Assembly (NCBI GenBank): GCA_013400155.1
Contig: VXBM01000131.1
Span: 1,208,178-1,272,177 of the forward strand
From: Helopsaltes ochotensis
Taxonomy: Eukaryota > Chordata > Aves > Passeriformes > Locustellidae
DNA length: 64,000 nt
Reading direction: 5' to 3'
The notes beneath the pieces are model-generated. The model had not been told where the DNA came from, did not search any database, and saw only the letters and a list, made by a program, of their open reading frames with translations. Every line of letters begins with the position of its first letter. Position 1 is the stretch's first letter. Both the position numbers and the translations under genes were made by a program. Of the stretch, positions 51,150 to 64,000 are shown in pieces.

Positions 51150-54100
51150 AAAAAGGTACATAAGGTGCCTTCTGCTTTTAAATCTTTAATTGAAAAGACC
51201 TTATTTTTTAAGTTCTAGGTTGTTTTTTTTTTTCCATGACCTAGTATTAAAGATTCAGATAGATTTTTGTAAGGGAGGTTGTAGTAGGGAGGAATGTTAC
51301 CAGTGGCCTTCACTGTGTGAAATTAATAGGATGTCTGTCGTTTTTATTCACAATGTACCAGCTCTCAGATGAAGTAGAAATTCAGCCTCTGATTTCCAGG
51401 AGATTTTCCAATCACTTTATGATCCCATGGCCATAAAAAAGATTCATTCACTGACGATTTCAGAGAGTTGTAATTGTGATTATTTTGTGAAGTTTAGAAA
51501 AAATTGTGGTTGCACAATAGACAAAAATGAGGGAAAAATACTTTAAAGACAGTTCATTTAATGACTGTGTTATCAGCTAAGCTAAATGATGCCTGATTCT
51601 TTAGTCCTTTATGTGATGTAAAGACATGTGAGCAGAAAACAAAGAAATCGAGGCTAATGCAAAGAACTGGCATTTAGAATAAGATGAACACACTGGAAAA
51701 CACAAAATAGTACTACTGCTAATGCTCACTAGAGAAAAGCACAGAGGAAATTCCAGAGAAAGGAGAGAGGAGCATATGTTTTTTATGAGAAAGGCACACA
51801 TAAGGGCCACTGCATGGTTGAAAACGGGACAGGATCTTTGGTTTAGCTGATTTAATCCCTAATGTTACAGCCACTATTTTAATAGAATCGTTTCATAATG
51901 GCTCAAGCTCTTTTTAGGAGTAGCTGGGCTGTTGCCTCCCCCTCCTTTAGAGGAAGGCTGTTGTGCAACATCCGTACACTCATAATTACCTGGCATCTTT
52001 GGTTTTACAGTGTGACTGCATCCCTGGCCAGCCCATACTTGTTCTTTCTGCCATGCTGATACTACCTTTTAGCATAGTGACACTTCTTCCTTCCCAGTGC
52101 TTTTTATTCTCATCCCCATGTAAGCCCAGACATCTCTCAGCCTTTAGCACAGTACGTGAGCAGAGCCCTCCTTGGACCACTCTGTCCTTGCTGGTCCATA
52201 AGTGACAACCATCAATTGACTCTGTGCCCCTTCTGGGACCAGGGACATATCAGACTCACTCTTCGTTCCACCTCAAGTTGCTTTGTGTATGCTCTGTGAA
52301 ATTCTCCTGAATTTCCAGGCATCCAAGAACCTAAGCTGCCACATATTGGAAATCCAGTAGGTTACTGCCCAAAGCAGTTGTCTACCACATAAATTGATAG
52401 CGTTGGCAGCTCTGCTTGTGAAAGACCCCCTGTTCCCCAGATTGTTAATCATCCTGCTCTGCACCTGTTCCAGCTTGAATTCTTCATGCTTGAACAGGGG
52501 CAGTAAAGCAGAGTCTGAAAGGATCAGATTGTATTAGAAGAGCTTGGAGAAATTCAAGCCAGGACCGAGTAGCAATTCTAATGAGAGATATCCTCCAGGT
52601 TACACAAGAGGCAAATTGCCTCAGCGGTGAGCTGAAGTTTGTGGTGCTGCTTTGAGCCTGTTTGTTCAGGAACCGGGGGAATTCATTTCCATTGTTGACG
52701 ATATGACACCTTTTATGGGCTATTGATCCCCATTCTTAAAAATTCTGGCACAGAGGGAATAAGTGAATGGAAAGGTGTGAATTTAAATATGTACACAGTT
52801 AAAGACAATCACTCAGGTATTTACTTAGATCTGAAATTCCAGCTGCAAAGCTCTGTTGCTCCAACTACCCTCCAGTAATTGCCCCATGAGCAATTCTGCT
52901 ATGTCCTTTTACTTATTTATTTGCAACTTTGAAAACTGATTGAGCTTTCTGCCTCTGGGAAAGCTGTGAACAGACTCCCTTCACTTTAGTATACCCCACA
53001 CAGACTTCCTTCACATTGGTGTAACCTCTCATGCCTGCAAGTCTTTGAAACAGGTCTCTGCTGCCTCATACTCCAGAGAAGCCGATGAAGCTGCATCCGC
53101 TGGCTTCAGCACAATAACTTTCCCACCACACACTTCATGTTTATTTCACTCAGAAGAAGATTTTGTCTGAGTGTTGCTTGCAGGCACTTCTGCTGTCCTC
53201 TTCTTCCCTGACAACCTGGGAACAAATTCAACACCCCTTCACCTACATGAATGTCAACATGAAATTGTTTTGCTTAGTACATTTGAATGGTATCATATAA
53301 AAAGGGATTTTTCTTCCTTGAAATCACACTCCAGCAGGAGCTGCCCCAATCAGCAATGTGTGCTCTCTCGCTCTCTCTCTGTAGTTTTTCCATTACAGTG
53401 GTGGTAAAGCTACAACTGTGTGTCCACTGTCATTCTGTATTAGAAGTCAGGGGTAAGGTAATGATGTGCAAGGTTGATCCTTCTGTAATACTTTCCTTGG
53501 AAGTACAGTTCTGCTGTTCCTGCTGTCAGCCTGTATTTAGAGTGCAGAGAGGGCTGCATGACTTGAAAGCAGCAGTAGGCAATTCCCAGTTTAAGCCTTA
53601 GACATTTACATATTTATGCTCACTTCAGCAGAGTAAATATGCTATGAATAAATCCTATTATGTTTGAAACTGTACTTACAGTATAATAAAACCACAGTAC
53701 TGTGCTGCAATCTCAGGTTTTATTTTGGTGTCAATATGGGCATAAATTTTGTAAATTATATATTGTTAACATTACATTCATCATCCAACAGTGATTAGAA
53801 TACCTTGTATAATGTCAGAAAATAATGAAGAAAAAGTTCTTTAATCTTTAAACAAGAATTGAAGGAAAAACATTGCCTGCAGGTAAAATATGGATATGGC
53901 CAGTCCATCGGGGTGACTCTATAGCTATTACCTTTGTTATTACTGGTTTTTAAGTTGTGTGCATCTGAATGTGCCACCTAATGCAAGAGATTTTTTTCAA
54001 AGGACATTGCCAGGTATTGCTGATACAATGCCATGATGTTGCACGTGTCACAACCACATGCTGGGGCTGAGTTCTGGGGAAGAGTTCATTTGATACCTGT

Positions 54101-57100
54101 TAAAATTTCTCAAAGTTTACGTTCTGGAGAAGGAGCCTGACTGCTGCTTGTGTTTGCAGGATCCCTGAAACAGTTATGCAGCATTATGCTAGGGATCCCT
54201 ATGAGAAAAGAGGCAGTCTTTTCTTGTAACAAAAAACACAGCCAGAACATCTGCTTTGTGTTCTGAGTCTTAGTACCAGCCTTCTCCATGGCTTTCCTCA
54301 AGACATGACACCTTCCTCTGCTTTTATTTCCTTCCCATTCTCCATGTTCATGTTGTGTACTCTTCATAATATTACCATCCAAAGGAATTTTAAATGCTTG
54401 CCAACATCTCAGCCAGAGGACTCCTGAAGAAACCAATGAGCTGCTCACTGTAGGAAGCTCTGTAGCAGGCTCCACATGGTTGTTTGCTTTGACAGCCTGA
54501 CCCCAAATCCACTGAATTAGAAGAGTTTCACGTTACCTCAGCACAGACATTCCCCTAATGTTTGCCAAGAGTCTTTTGGTAAATTCGAAGATTAAGTCTT
54601 CTTCCATCTGCTAGATGGTGTATGAAGACTACCCACCTTAACTGGAATAGTCATAGGATTTTCCATGGAGTATTTGACAGCATCAATCTGCTCTAAAGCT
54701 TTCACATTCAGAGATGACCTGTATTGCAGAGGGGACTTCCAGGCTCAGAAGCAGACTCAGAGGAGCTGAAAGTGCAACACTTTTGTGTATGTCCTCCAAG
54801 TGCAGGACATGAGAAGTCTCGTACAGAGAACCAGAATGAAGGAAAAGGAGTTGAAGGAGTTGAGCAGTAAGGAGAGTTGAAAAATAAAGAAGGTGAGGAG
54901 CTATAAAAGCTGTAAAAAGAAGAAAAGGTATCTCCAGCTAAGTATGTCAGAACTTAAACAATAGATAGTCATGTCAGGTTGCTGATGGTAATTCAGGCTT
55001 TGCTGGACACAGGGATTTGGGCTGAATCCAGTAATGCCTACTTGTCAGAGAGAAGATAAGAATATCAATTAAACCTTTTGAAATTTGCCATTGAGACTGA
55101 AATGTTCTACTTAACTTTGAGGAAAGAAAGAAAAAACCCACCTCCAAAAGGCATTTAATGGTTTTTTTTTTTCCAAAGTATTATCTCTGAAATTTCCAGG
55201 TGGAATACTTTTTTTTAAAGGCCAGCTTTAATAGGAGTTGCAAAAAGAGGCTCGTGCCAGTGCAGTCTGCAGCCTTGGACTGTGCATTGAGTATGTGAGG
55301 GGTAGAAGAGTTGCTGTCCTTATCTCACAGCACCTTCATGCAATGCTGAAGTGGCTGTGCCTTCTGTAGGACATAAACCATGCAACTTGCTTTCTGTGGA
55401 GTTGGTGTGCTGTGACAGTGGCCATTTCACTTCTCATAGTTGCCCCTCTTCCTTTATGATCCTCATTACTGTGTTTTCAATATATTGTTTTTATTGCTTT
55501 GTATGTTTAGTCTGTGAGTTCTTTGAGGTAGGGACACTCACAAAAGCTAGGAGAAGGCAAATCCCAATCTCAGTAGGAGAAAGAAACACAAAGATCCCAT
55601 AAGAGCATCACTATGGTCAGAACTTGAGGAAGATTAGGAATCTGTATGCAGTATACTTTTATATCAGTATACTTTTTTGCAACTGGCAAAATTAGCTCAA
55701 GAAACAGAAGAAATATCTTGTGCACTGCCTTTTATTGAGGTCTGGATCAAATTTGCTTATACTTCTTTGCGGTTTGGTTTAGGGAAAATACAGATTTCCT
55801 TTTGTTAGACATCGGTACTGTGTTGTTGTGACATATTCAGAGGCCATTTATTCGGTCAGCACAATGTCAGGTCACACTACTCACCACAGGACCATTATTT
55901 AAAAAGCAAATGAGTCCTTCTATTAAGAGAATGGCTACACCTGTGTCAGTAAAGAGAAGACATCAGACAACACCCTCTGGTCCTCAGGATGAATGGTCCA
56001 ACTCACTGAACTCTTGTTATCCCCAGAAGAGAGTGGCCAGGCTCTCCTCACCCCTCACCACTATCATTACCATTTTAAAATTAAGAATAAAATGCTACAG
56101 GAGAATTAAAGGTCTATAGAGACATATGAGCTACCTCAGCAATTGCTGAAGCTAATGTCACAGGAATCAAAGCTCATTTTTTAGACTTCTGGGGTCTATG
56201 ACCAGAGATCCTCCCAGGGTTACAATGCAGATCAGTGTGGAGATTCCAGCATGGCTTGTTTGGACGTGGCTCAGGAGCCAGGAACAGACCAGTGGCATGA
56301 AGCTCCAGATACACCAATTCATCACAGTCATGCTGCTTCCCAGGCACAGCAGCGTAGACCTTCACAAGGATGTTGTCCAAGATCACACAAGAAGTTTGAT
56401 GTTATGGCAAAACTGAATTCCTCTGCCCTAATTCTCAGCCTCATACAGGACTATTGGGTCATTGTTCCCCTCTTAGGAGGTTAGATTTCATTTCTGTGGC
56501 GAATCAAACACAAATCTCCAGAAGATTGTTGTTCCACAGAACACAGGCTGCTGGCAGTTGTTCCCAGACTCGAAGGCCCATAAAACAAATTATGGGGTTA
56601 TTTACTGAGAGAGCAGAAAAATACTTTTAAATTGTAGCAAATATATTTCTAAATTGAGTCTATTAAGATTGTGGTAGGTAGGATTTTTGACATTGCTTTC
56701 AGTGAATAGAGCCGCGAGAAATTTGAAAGCATGAAGACCTTGAGTTGTTTTTATTTTAGAAAACATGAGAAATAGTATGTGGAGAAAACTTTTGTACAAA
56801 CCACAATAACTTGACAGATCTTCTGCTGAGGATAGAGTGCACCAGAGCAAACCAGTATGTCTTAATTAATAACCCTGTCTACTCAGTACAACTGCAGTAA
56901 TACTAATCATTTCCCAGGTAGACTTGGCTGAATACAAAGGCTTTTTAGACTTCTGTTTGATTTGTTTTTTCAGAACTGTAGTGTTTTGAAGATAAATCAA
57001 AACTGCTAATGAATATGTATATGTTTCCTGATGCAGAGTATCTCAGTGAATATTCTAGGACAGTTTTGTAGTCTGCCATGAACGTGTTCCTTTGAAGTTT

Positions 57101-57957
57101 TTACTGATCTGAAAATGAAGTCATTATGTTCGGGTCACACATTAGTTTACTGATCTAGTTAAACAAAGAAACTAAGCTTAGACAAAACATTTCAAGACAG
57201 GAACACTTTTCAACCTCAAACCACAAAATACCATGAAAATTCTTCTCAGTAGCTCCCAGACAATTAAAATTCAGCTTAACACTATGGAACAAGCTTTAGT
57301 TTTACCTCTTAGGAAAAACCCAACAAACCCCACCATTTTCTCATTGTTTAAAACAAGAAAAGTGAATGAATTGAGAGGCACAGGAGGACTGGAGATGTCC
57401 ATATGAAGGCTGTATGGATACTGTACTGTGAGAAGCACCTGCTGTATAGACTGATGTCTTCATGTCCTGCTGCCCAGGGAGAACCATGGCAGCTGGGTCT
57501 TGGGAGGCAAGTGTCCCTGTTCCACACCCGTGGGCAATCCCAGGGACAAGAGCAGAACTGGCTGTGTGGCTCTTTGCTTGTTGACTGTCCACATGGTCTG
57601 ATTCCAGAATGACAGCTGCGGGAGCATCCTTTGATTTGGCTTTCATGGGAAACGAAGGTGGGCGAGGTGAAGTCTTCATCTCCAGTCTTTCCTAAGCAGG
57701 GGTGAAAAAAATGAAATTTCCATTTCCTCTTTGTGTTTTCAGCCTTCCAGTGTCAATCAAAAGACTGAAGCAAGAGCATTATCTTGTTGCATAAAGTACT
57801 GCAAAAGCTCCAGGCAGCCCAGCCACATTCAACCTGCTGCGTTTAAGGTAATTTTGGAAGCATTATTCACCTTTGCCATAGGATGAGGGGACTATGCTTA
57901 TTAGGAGAGCATTTATAAGGATTATAAGAATTTATAAGAGAATTGAACAAAATTGAG

Positions 57958-58090
57958 ATTAGTTCCCTTGTTTAGAGCATGGCACTAACAAGGTCACAGA
58001 CTCGATCCCTGTATGGGCCATTTGGTTAAGAGTGGGACTCAATGATCCTTCTGGGTCCTTTCCAACTCAGACTGTTCCGTGATTCTGTGA
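57958..58090 (+). mobile_element. TguSINE1-type SINE (tRNA-Ile head, CR1 tail)
   Basis: 57958-58020 is a tRNA-like head (ttagagcatggcactaac, then B-box-like gactcgatccc at 57999-58009, then gtatgggcca). 58021-58090 is a CR1-like tail (gagtgggactcaatgatcct, tccaactcag, terminal gattctgtga). This head-to-tail structure is that of TguSINE1, a SINE family described from passerine birds. Target-site duplications were not evident. It is the best lineage marker in the window. Confidence 0.85.
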
Positions 58091-60191
58091 CTGCAGCAAC
58101 CACTGCTGAAGCCATCACAAGCTGCCACCCCAACCTCCTCATAGCCCCAAAATCCTTGCTCTAGATCTCTCTGGAGAAGATGCTGCTCTGTGTCTGTGTG
58201 TGTGCAATACTCCTGTGACACAATCAACTGGGAATTACTGAAATCCTACTTTTGCTGATGACAGGATTCAAATTCCCTGAGGGGGAGGGGACAGATCCTG
58301 CAACCATCAATGCTCAGGTCCTGTAAGACAGATAGGATTACAATCAGCTTTACTGCATCATCCAGAAATCCTGTACTAAGTCCCAGTGAGGTCATTGCAC
58401 CCCAGGTGCTTTGCCATGAGAGCTCCAATTCCAGTCTCACCATGATATTACCTGGCCAGAGCTCCATGGCAGGTACGTCAGGGGGCTCTGCTGCTGAGGC
58501 TCCCTGGTTCTCCTGGCCACTGTTGTCACCTGCCAGGGTTGTGGCAGTAGCAGAGAGCCCTTGGAGCAGACCTGTGACATACCACAAAGTGCTGTGTCTC
58601 TTCAGCATAGGTGCCAGATGGCAGATGCCAGTGGAAGGGAGGACATTTATCAATCAGCCTTGGGCTCTGAATGAGTCCAGCCTGAACTCAAGTTGGGCTG
58701 CCTGCTCCCAGATGGAGACAGTGGTGGGTGTGGGTAGGTTTCAAATCCAACTGATTCAGCTGACAGGTGTTGGGCTGTAGCTGCAGAGCAAAGGCTGCTC
58801 TTTGATGGGACCTGCTGACCTTGTTAACCTTGGGAGATCTGTGGCCAAGTGCTCTCTGTAGGCAGAAATTTGCAGGGGAAAGTGCAGCACCTTTCACCGG
58901 CTTGATGTTTTGGCTATGTCAGGTTTGGCAGCCACTTAAAAACGGGATTGATTTTGTTGATTTTTTTTGTTGACAAGTATTTTGTGTTTAGTTAGCCAGA
59001 AGCCAGGGATTGATGGTTGCATTCCTCTCTCCAGCAGGAGCTGTGCTGAAATGCACATTTGCTGCCTGTCATGGGCCAGTGCTGCCTGCCCTGGTATCAG
59101 TGGTGCTGACTTTGCATTGTAGCTCCCAGAACCTGCTCACCTTCATATTTACACTGACAATACAAATCAGCTCAAGAGCAAATGCCAGTGACTGCACAAG
59201 TACCAGCTCGTGGTGTATCCTGACGTGTGCACAGCAGCTGTGGAGTTGTGTTGAACAGTTTATTCCAGAAAGTGCTTTTGCACCATTCCAGGCATCCTGC
59301 AAAGAGAATAGGTCAACAATGCTATTTAGTGCCTAAATTTAGCAAAAGGCATCTTCTGCAGCAAGCTAAGGGAGCGCTGCTATCAAACTTTTCCGAGTTT
59401 GAAAGCCAGGCTTTGTTGGCCTAAACATCCCGCCTACCAGTTTGGTGTTGTTCCAGCAGTTATTCCAAGAGCTGATGTACATGTGCAGTTTGTTGTGGTC
59501 CTGGCTGTAAGAAGAGCTCTCTGACACACACTGGTCCATGCATATGGGCTGGATGTGTCTGGGCGTGGAAGCTCTGGCTGACAGAGATCAAGAAGGATGT
59601 CAGTGCCAGGTTTTGTCTCGTGCCTCCCAGGAGGCTCAACACAAGACAAGGGAGGAAAACAGCTTCATGATGTCTTTGCCTTTCTGGGCTTGGGGACAGA
59701 TCCAAGGGCTGGCACAGCTGCCAGCCATCACCCCAAGCGTTGCTATAGCTCATGGATGCTGCCCACAGTTGCCCACCAGCTGCTATGCAACCCAAAATAG
59801 GCTCAGCACAAAGCACTCCAGGAAGCTCTCTCTTCTTTTCCCTCCGTGTCCCCTTCATCCGGCACTCTGATGCAGAGAGGTTAAACTGAAATGAAGAGGT
59901 TACCTCAAGAATGAATGGAATTAATTTAATTCATACTTAATAAATTTTAAAAATAGCCATTTTTCTCTTGCAAATTTGAAATGAAGCAGCATTTTGTTTT
60001 AGCTAATCATTTTTAGCATTTATTTTTACTTCTTAAGATAAATTTAACACTCATTTCACCTCTTTTTTGACTTGTGGGAAGTAAAATGAGGAGTTGGGGA
60101 TTTCTTTCTTTTCCTTTGTATTCTTCTTGTCACCCTGCCCTGTAGCTGCTTAATACTTTTCTGGTTATTACAAATAGTGCAGGGGATAGTA

Positions 60192-60195
<4 letters not shown>
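58091..60195. other. Intergenic region between the SINE and the microsatellite
   Basis: About 2.1 kb. Overlapping open frames of 100-156 codons (58246-58780, 59010-59870) on both strands reflect a locally higher GC content with few stop codons, not recognisable proteins. No repeat identified. Confidence 0.65.

Positions 60196-60231
<36 letters not shown>
60196..60231. repeat. (TAA)12 microsatellite
   Basis: Twelve uninterrupted TAA units preceded by imperfect units (agtaatag) from about 60188. Likely length-polymorphic. Confidence 0.97.
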
Positions 60232-61507
60232 GCATCCGCCAAAACTTAAAACTGTTACTAGATTGATGGCATTCCTTTTTATTTTCCTTTTCTATTTTTC
60301 AATGCTTCCTGGAAGATTTTGGAAAGCTAAGTCTTGGTCCTACAACCATGTAAGTTGTGTCCTAGGTCAGAACAAAAGTCCATCTGGCACAGTATTTATC
60401 TCCAGGGAAGACCAGTAAGAGATATGTAGAGCCAAGACCGAAAAAAGAAGGAAGAACAATTATATGTACTCAAAGTGTTTCCCATACATTTGTGACTGAA
60501 GAACAAAAATTTATATCTTTATATCTTTGTGAGTAAAACTGTTTCACTCTTGTCATTGCTGTCTTGCTTCTCAGTACAAGACCGAGGTTCAAAGACAAGG
60601 TTAGATCCTTTGCTCCAGCTGCAAAATTTAAGTCATGAATTACTACAAGTGACTGCTGAATTTGGAGGATTTCTGTGAAATTTCAGGTCTTGCACAGTGA
60701 AATTTTTATAGGCACTCTTGGTTTCTAAATGCATTTTGGCTATTCAGCACAGATTTGCATGAAAGTGTTAAGTACAACCATGGTGTGGGATGAAAATAGG
60801 CAATACTAGTCAAGGAGGCTGCCGGAATGCTTGGGTGAGAAATTAATCTTATCAGAGACATTAGAAAATGGAGAGGATGTATACTGAGAAAAATATGTTT
60901 AGAAATTTTCAGTTATGCCTCTAAGAAGCGTTGGAGAAGATCAAAAGCCATTTGTTTGCTTGTTCTTTTTCTTTCCCCATGGTGCTGCATTTCTTCTTGA
61001 ATAAAGTAATTTCTTTCTAAAAGGTGTTATAGAGTTTTTTACCCTTTATGCAGGATTGCTGTATATCAAGGTTTAGCTTAAACATCCCGTCCCAACATTC
61101 CCTGCCTGTCACTGTGGAGAAGGTCATCCCTGCCCACCTCCCAGCAGCATCTCGTGAGCTTTGTTATCCTCTCCAAAAATTTACTGGAATAAGGAACCAT
61201 TACCATTCCACTGATGAACTCAGAAAGCCTCATCAGGGTGCTGATGGGTGTCCTGAGGGGACAACAAGATCCCCTGGCCTCCCAGCCTTGAGCATGTTAT
61301 ATTGTGTTTGTGAAGATTCCCTGCTCATGGAGAAGATTCTCCTTTGCCTGTTCAGCTTCTGACGGTTTTCCTCCCTTGTTGAACCGTTGCCCTGTTCTTC
61401 TCAAGTTCTTCTAAGCCTTCTGATGTTTACATTTTTGTAATAGAGTTTCTCACGCACATTCACGTAAATAATGATTGTTTTTCATTCTTTCATGGAGGAG
61501 GAGAGAG
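60232..61507. other. Intergenic region before the 61.5-kb LTR
   Basis: About 1.3 kb with no gene. The part immediately left of the LTR segment may belong to the same LTR, but I cannot fix where it starts. Confidence 0.65.
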
Positions 61508-61678
61508 TTGATGGACTGTTGGTTTGACCAGTGTGGTTGGAGAGGTGGCAATTTCATCCTCCAATCCATGGTCACTTTTAGAATTCTGTAAATGTTGAGT
61601 TTTGTAAATAAGCTCCCCTTCTTTTACCTTAAACATCTCGGCGTGTGAGCGTCGTTCATTCTGTGTCTTATCTCAACA
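61508..61678 (+). mobile_element. Solo LTR remnant of an endogenous retrovirus
   Basis: The right part of an avian ERV LTR: ttgatggactgttggtttga, gtggttggagaggtggcaat, ttttgtaaataagctcccct, atctcggcgtgtgag, tcattctgtgtcttatctc ending aaca at 61678. It shares its order of blocks with the copy at 48579-48741. No viral genes are seen beside it, so a solo or truncated LTR. The left edge is uncertain; only the segment shared by both copies is given. Confidence 0.7.
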
Positions 61679-64000
61679 TTGAACGAGACGTCCCGCATCA
61701 CACAAAAGAGGTGTTTTTAGTGATGTGTTTGAGGAGTGTAAATTATAAGCAGAATTTGTTGTCTTGCTTTATTCCCGACCATGAAGACAAGTACAGGATG
61801 ACTCCTGAGCGTCACCCTACCAAACACAGGTTTGCCACAGCTTTAAACTTACTTTTGAGATAGAGGAGCTGGAGAGCCTGGAGTGTAACTTCTCCTCACA
61901 CCTCAGGTGTATTGCTTTAGTTTTGGCATCCTCTCCAGGACTTCCATAGCTTTGCCACGAAACAGAGGTTTTTGCTGTTGACTCTGATGCCATGTGATGC
62001 TTTCAACCCCTTGATTTGGAGTGGAACATCATGGTTGTGGTACTTTAGAGAACGAGGCTGTCAGGGAAAAGATGGGGAGGAAGAAGGGTGATCCATGGGA
62101 GTTTTCCAACGATATCTGGTCAGCTTTAAGGAGAACAAAGCTGCCTTAACACTTGGGTTCATTGCTGACTTTTAGGCTTGGAAAAATGCCCATTTGGCTG
62201 CTGAGACAGCAGCCTGAATTGTTGTGCAACTTGGCTGTGAAGGGAATGCAAAGGGATTTCTTCCCCTTCAGGTTCACGCATCGCTAACCATGCCAGGCGT
62301 GTTGCTCCGTACTGTACACCCTGAATGAATAAACTGTTCCTAATAAAGAACTGATGTTGCTAATATCTTCGTGTAATTTAAACCAAGGCTTTTTGAATTT
62401 AGCTCATTTGGGGAAGAAAAAAAACCACTGATGTTGCAAATGCTTATGCATCTGATTAACTTTGCCGCTTAGCTTAATTTGCAGGATCAGGGCCTTAGCT
62501 ATCAAGAGGCTACATGGCATTACAGCCCTTCTATACATCTTCATTAGAGCCTCCTTCTTACGAATTTGCTTTCACGCGTATTTTTACAACCTCAGTTATA
62601 AACTGGATTGTATCTGCCAGCAGCAGTGTTTAACTATGTCAGCTCCTCAGTGCCTGAGCTAATCCCTTGTCCTCCTTGACAGGGGTCGGGGGAAGAGCTC
62701 TTTCCTAAGGATCGATGCATAAAAGTTGGCATGTTGCTGGTCCTTTGCCTAAAAAATTGAGGAGATCATGAGTTTTTTATTAGGGTCAGCATTTTTACCC
62801 ATTTAGAGGTGTGTTTTTTGGGTTCTGCTTTCAAATTTTATAAAAGCAGAACGGTTATTTTTCTCCAAATGTACTCATTTTTAGGACTGAAAGTGATGGG
62901 GTTTTTTTTCCTGTTTTCTGTTGCTTCTGTTCCTCTCCTTTCCACCCTGGGCTGTCTGCAGCTTTTATTCTTCCTGTTCTGTTTTTTGTTTCTCTACTTT
63001 AATCCCATCTTCTTTTCCATTTTCAATGGCTTTTTTCTTTAATGACGTGATGGAAAAATAGTTCCTCACAGCTTCCTCCAGCTGCTGTGGCTGCTGCACC
63101 TCGTGTTTTCAGATTTTAGATCTGGCAGCCCTAGAGAGTGTCCATCTGGGGAATTATACAAGTGCAGACAGGAGCAAGTGTTTCTCTTCTCGAAGGCCTG
63201 TGTCATTCCTGCCCTTCCTGGTGTCTAAGGACACACTCCCTCAACCAGCAGGTCCCCCCAAGGTGCCACGACTCTGGCCAGCCCACCCCCCAAAGCCCTG
63301 TGGGAAAAGCTTGACAGAGGCTGAGATGTGAATGCAGATATTAAAACACAAAGGCTTCATTTGTTTTAAGGGTTATGCCTAATCCTTTCCCTCCCGGGCC
63401 CCTCTTTTTTGGAGTCCAAATACTTGTTGCAGGACTCAGCTTCTAGAAGCAGATGTAGCACTGGCAGCTTCCCAGTTGTAAGCGACCTGGAGGAAAATTT
63501 TGACTGTGTGGGTCCCCACATAAATACTTGTGAGCTTGGTCCATGGCTGAAGCATCCCCAAGCCAGGGGACCCTGCCAGCTGTCCCCTTGCCATGCCATC
63601 AGACATGCAGGTGCAATATGTGGGCACTCAGAATGAATGTGTGCAGGCAGACCCTGCTGAGAGCTCATGGCAGGCAGAGCTCTTCTGGAAGTTGCTTTAA
63701 ATACGGAGATTCACATGCCTCAAATACGTATGTGCATAACTTATCTGTTTGTTTGAGAAGAGTTTTATGAGTACTTGGGGTTGTTTCATAAGCATGTGTG
63801 AAATTATAGTAGAAGTAAATTAATGGAGGAAGTAGAGAAGAGATCTGCAAATTAAGCTATCCTTTCCTCTAGTCAGAGTATTCTGTTTAAGTGGGTTTTT
63901 TTGTTGATTGTTGATTTTTTTTTGTTTGTTTTTTGTTTAGTTACTGAAATGGGAGGAAGGAGCCTTAACTGCACACAGACTTCAAAGGTGAAATCTCTGC
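61679..64000. other. Intergenic region, distal part
   Basis: About 2.3 kb with no supported gene. Two AATAAA signals on the + strand (62328-62333 and 62342-62347) lie close together. T-rich runs occur at about 62900-63040 and 63894-63942. No CNPY1 or EN2 exon was recognised, although these genes are expected on this side. Confidence 0.65.

Larger units (their letters stand above)
48742..57957. other. Intergenic region, central part
   Basis: About 9.2 kb without supported genes. Short open frames (up to 121 codons, 54110-54475) lack coding features. It holds the octamer/homeodomain stretch at 49.1 kb and the GATA cluster at 51.1 kb. Further octamer words occur at 49745-49752 (reverse) and 50421-50428. 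A CT-rich run lies at about 53361-53381. Confidence 0.7.

Noticed and set aside
57958..58020. tRNA-Ile gene
   Set aside because: The head is degenerate in the A and B boxes, lacks a clean cloverleaf and runs directly into a CR1 tail, so it is a SINE.
58246..59870. Cluster of open frames of 100-156 codons on both strands
   Set aside because: No consistent splice sites, no family resemblance, and both strands are equally open, which fits a local rise in GC content.
45526..64000. Exons of CNPY1 or EN2, expected upstream of RBM33 by vertebrate synteny
   Set aside because: No splice-flanked segment with saposin-like canopy or homeodomain coding was recognised. They probably lie further right.
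1..64000. CRISPR arrays, operons, integrons or phage-like modules
   Set aside because: No regularly spaced repeats, no dense gene packing and no ribosome-binding patterns. The window is vertebrate nuclear DNA.

Overview
This window looks like vertebrate nuclear DNA, most probably from a passerine bird. It is AT-rich and intron-dominated. It carries several CR1 LINE fragments and a tRNA-Ile-headed, CR1-tailed SINE of the TguSINE1 type, a family known from passerines. It also holds two related solo-LTR remnants. No prokaryotic, plasmid or CRISPR features are visible.

The only protein-coding gene I can support is RBM33 (RNA-binding motif protein 33), on the minus strand. Nine consecutive internal coding exons can be read from right to left (exons 2-10 in my numbering). 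All have GT donors, AG acceptors and compatible phases, and together give 1343 coding nt, about 447 residues. They encode the acidic N-terminal region with DDLL-type repeats, a long acidic stretch, an RLRFKTERK basic segment, an LSAEAQAALREFEERERQ helix and RGG-like run, a 24-residue polyglutamine tract, and the start of the proline-rich region. The C-terminal part, including the RRM, lies left of the window. Exon 1 and the core promoter fall in or beside a 684-nt assembly gap (44170-44853) flanked by CpG-rich sequence.

Layout: 1-2549 is intron. 2550-33599 holds exons 10 to 2 with large introns. 33600-44169 is intron 1, with three CR1 fragments. 44050-45010 is the CpG-rich promoter region with the gap. 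45011-45525 is a CpG-rich CR1. From 45.5 kb to the end lies about 18 kb of intergenic sequence upstream of RBM33, with two LTR remnants, one SINE, a (TAA)12 microsatellite, a tight cluster of GATA motifs and some conserved-looking AT-rich stretches. In other vertebrates RBM33 lies between SHH (beyond its 3' end) and CNPY1/EN2 (beyond its 5' end). The right side is therefore expected to be the CNPY1/EN2 side, but I found no exon of those genes here.

Notable anomalies are an 886-bp near-identical tandem duplication joined by a single N (probably an assembly artefact), the interrupted polyQ tract, a possible intronic polyadenylation isoform after exon 9, a 20-bp inverted repeat in intron 1, and the five-site GATA cluster. 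I saw no evidence of a new multi-gene system.
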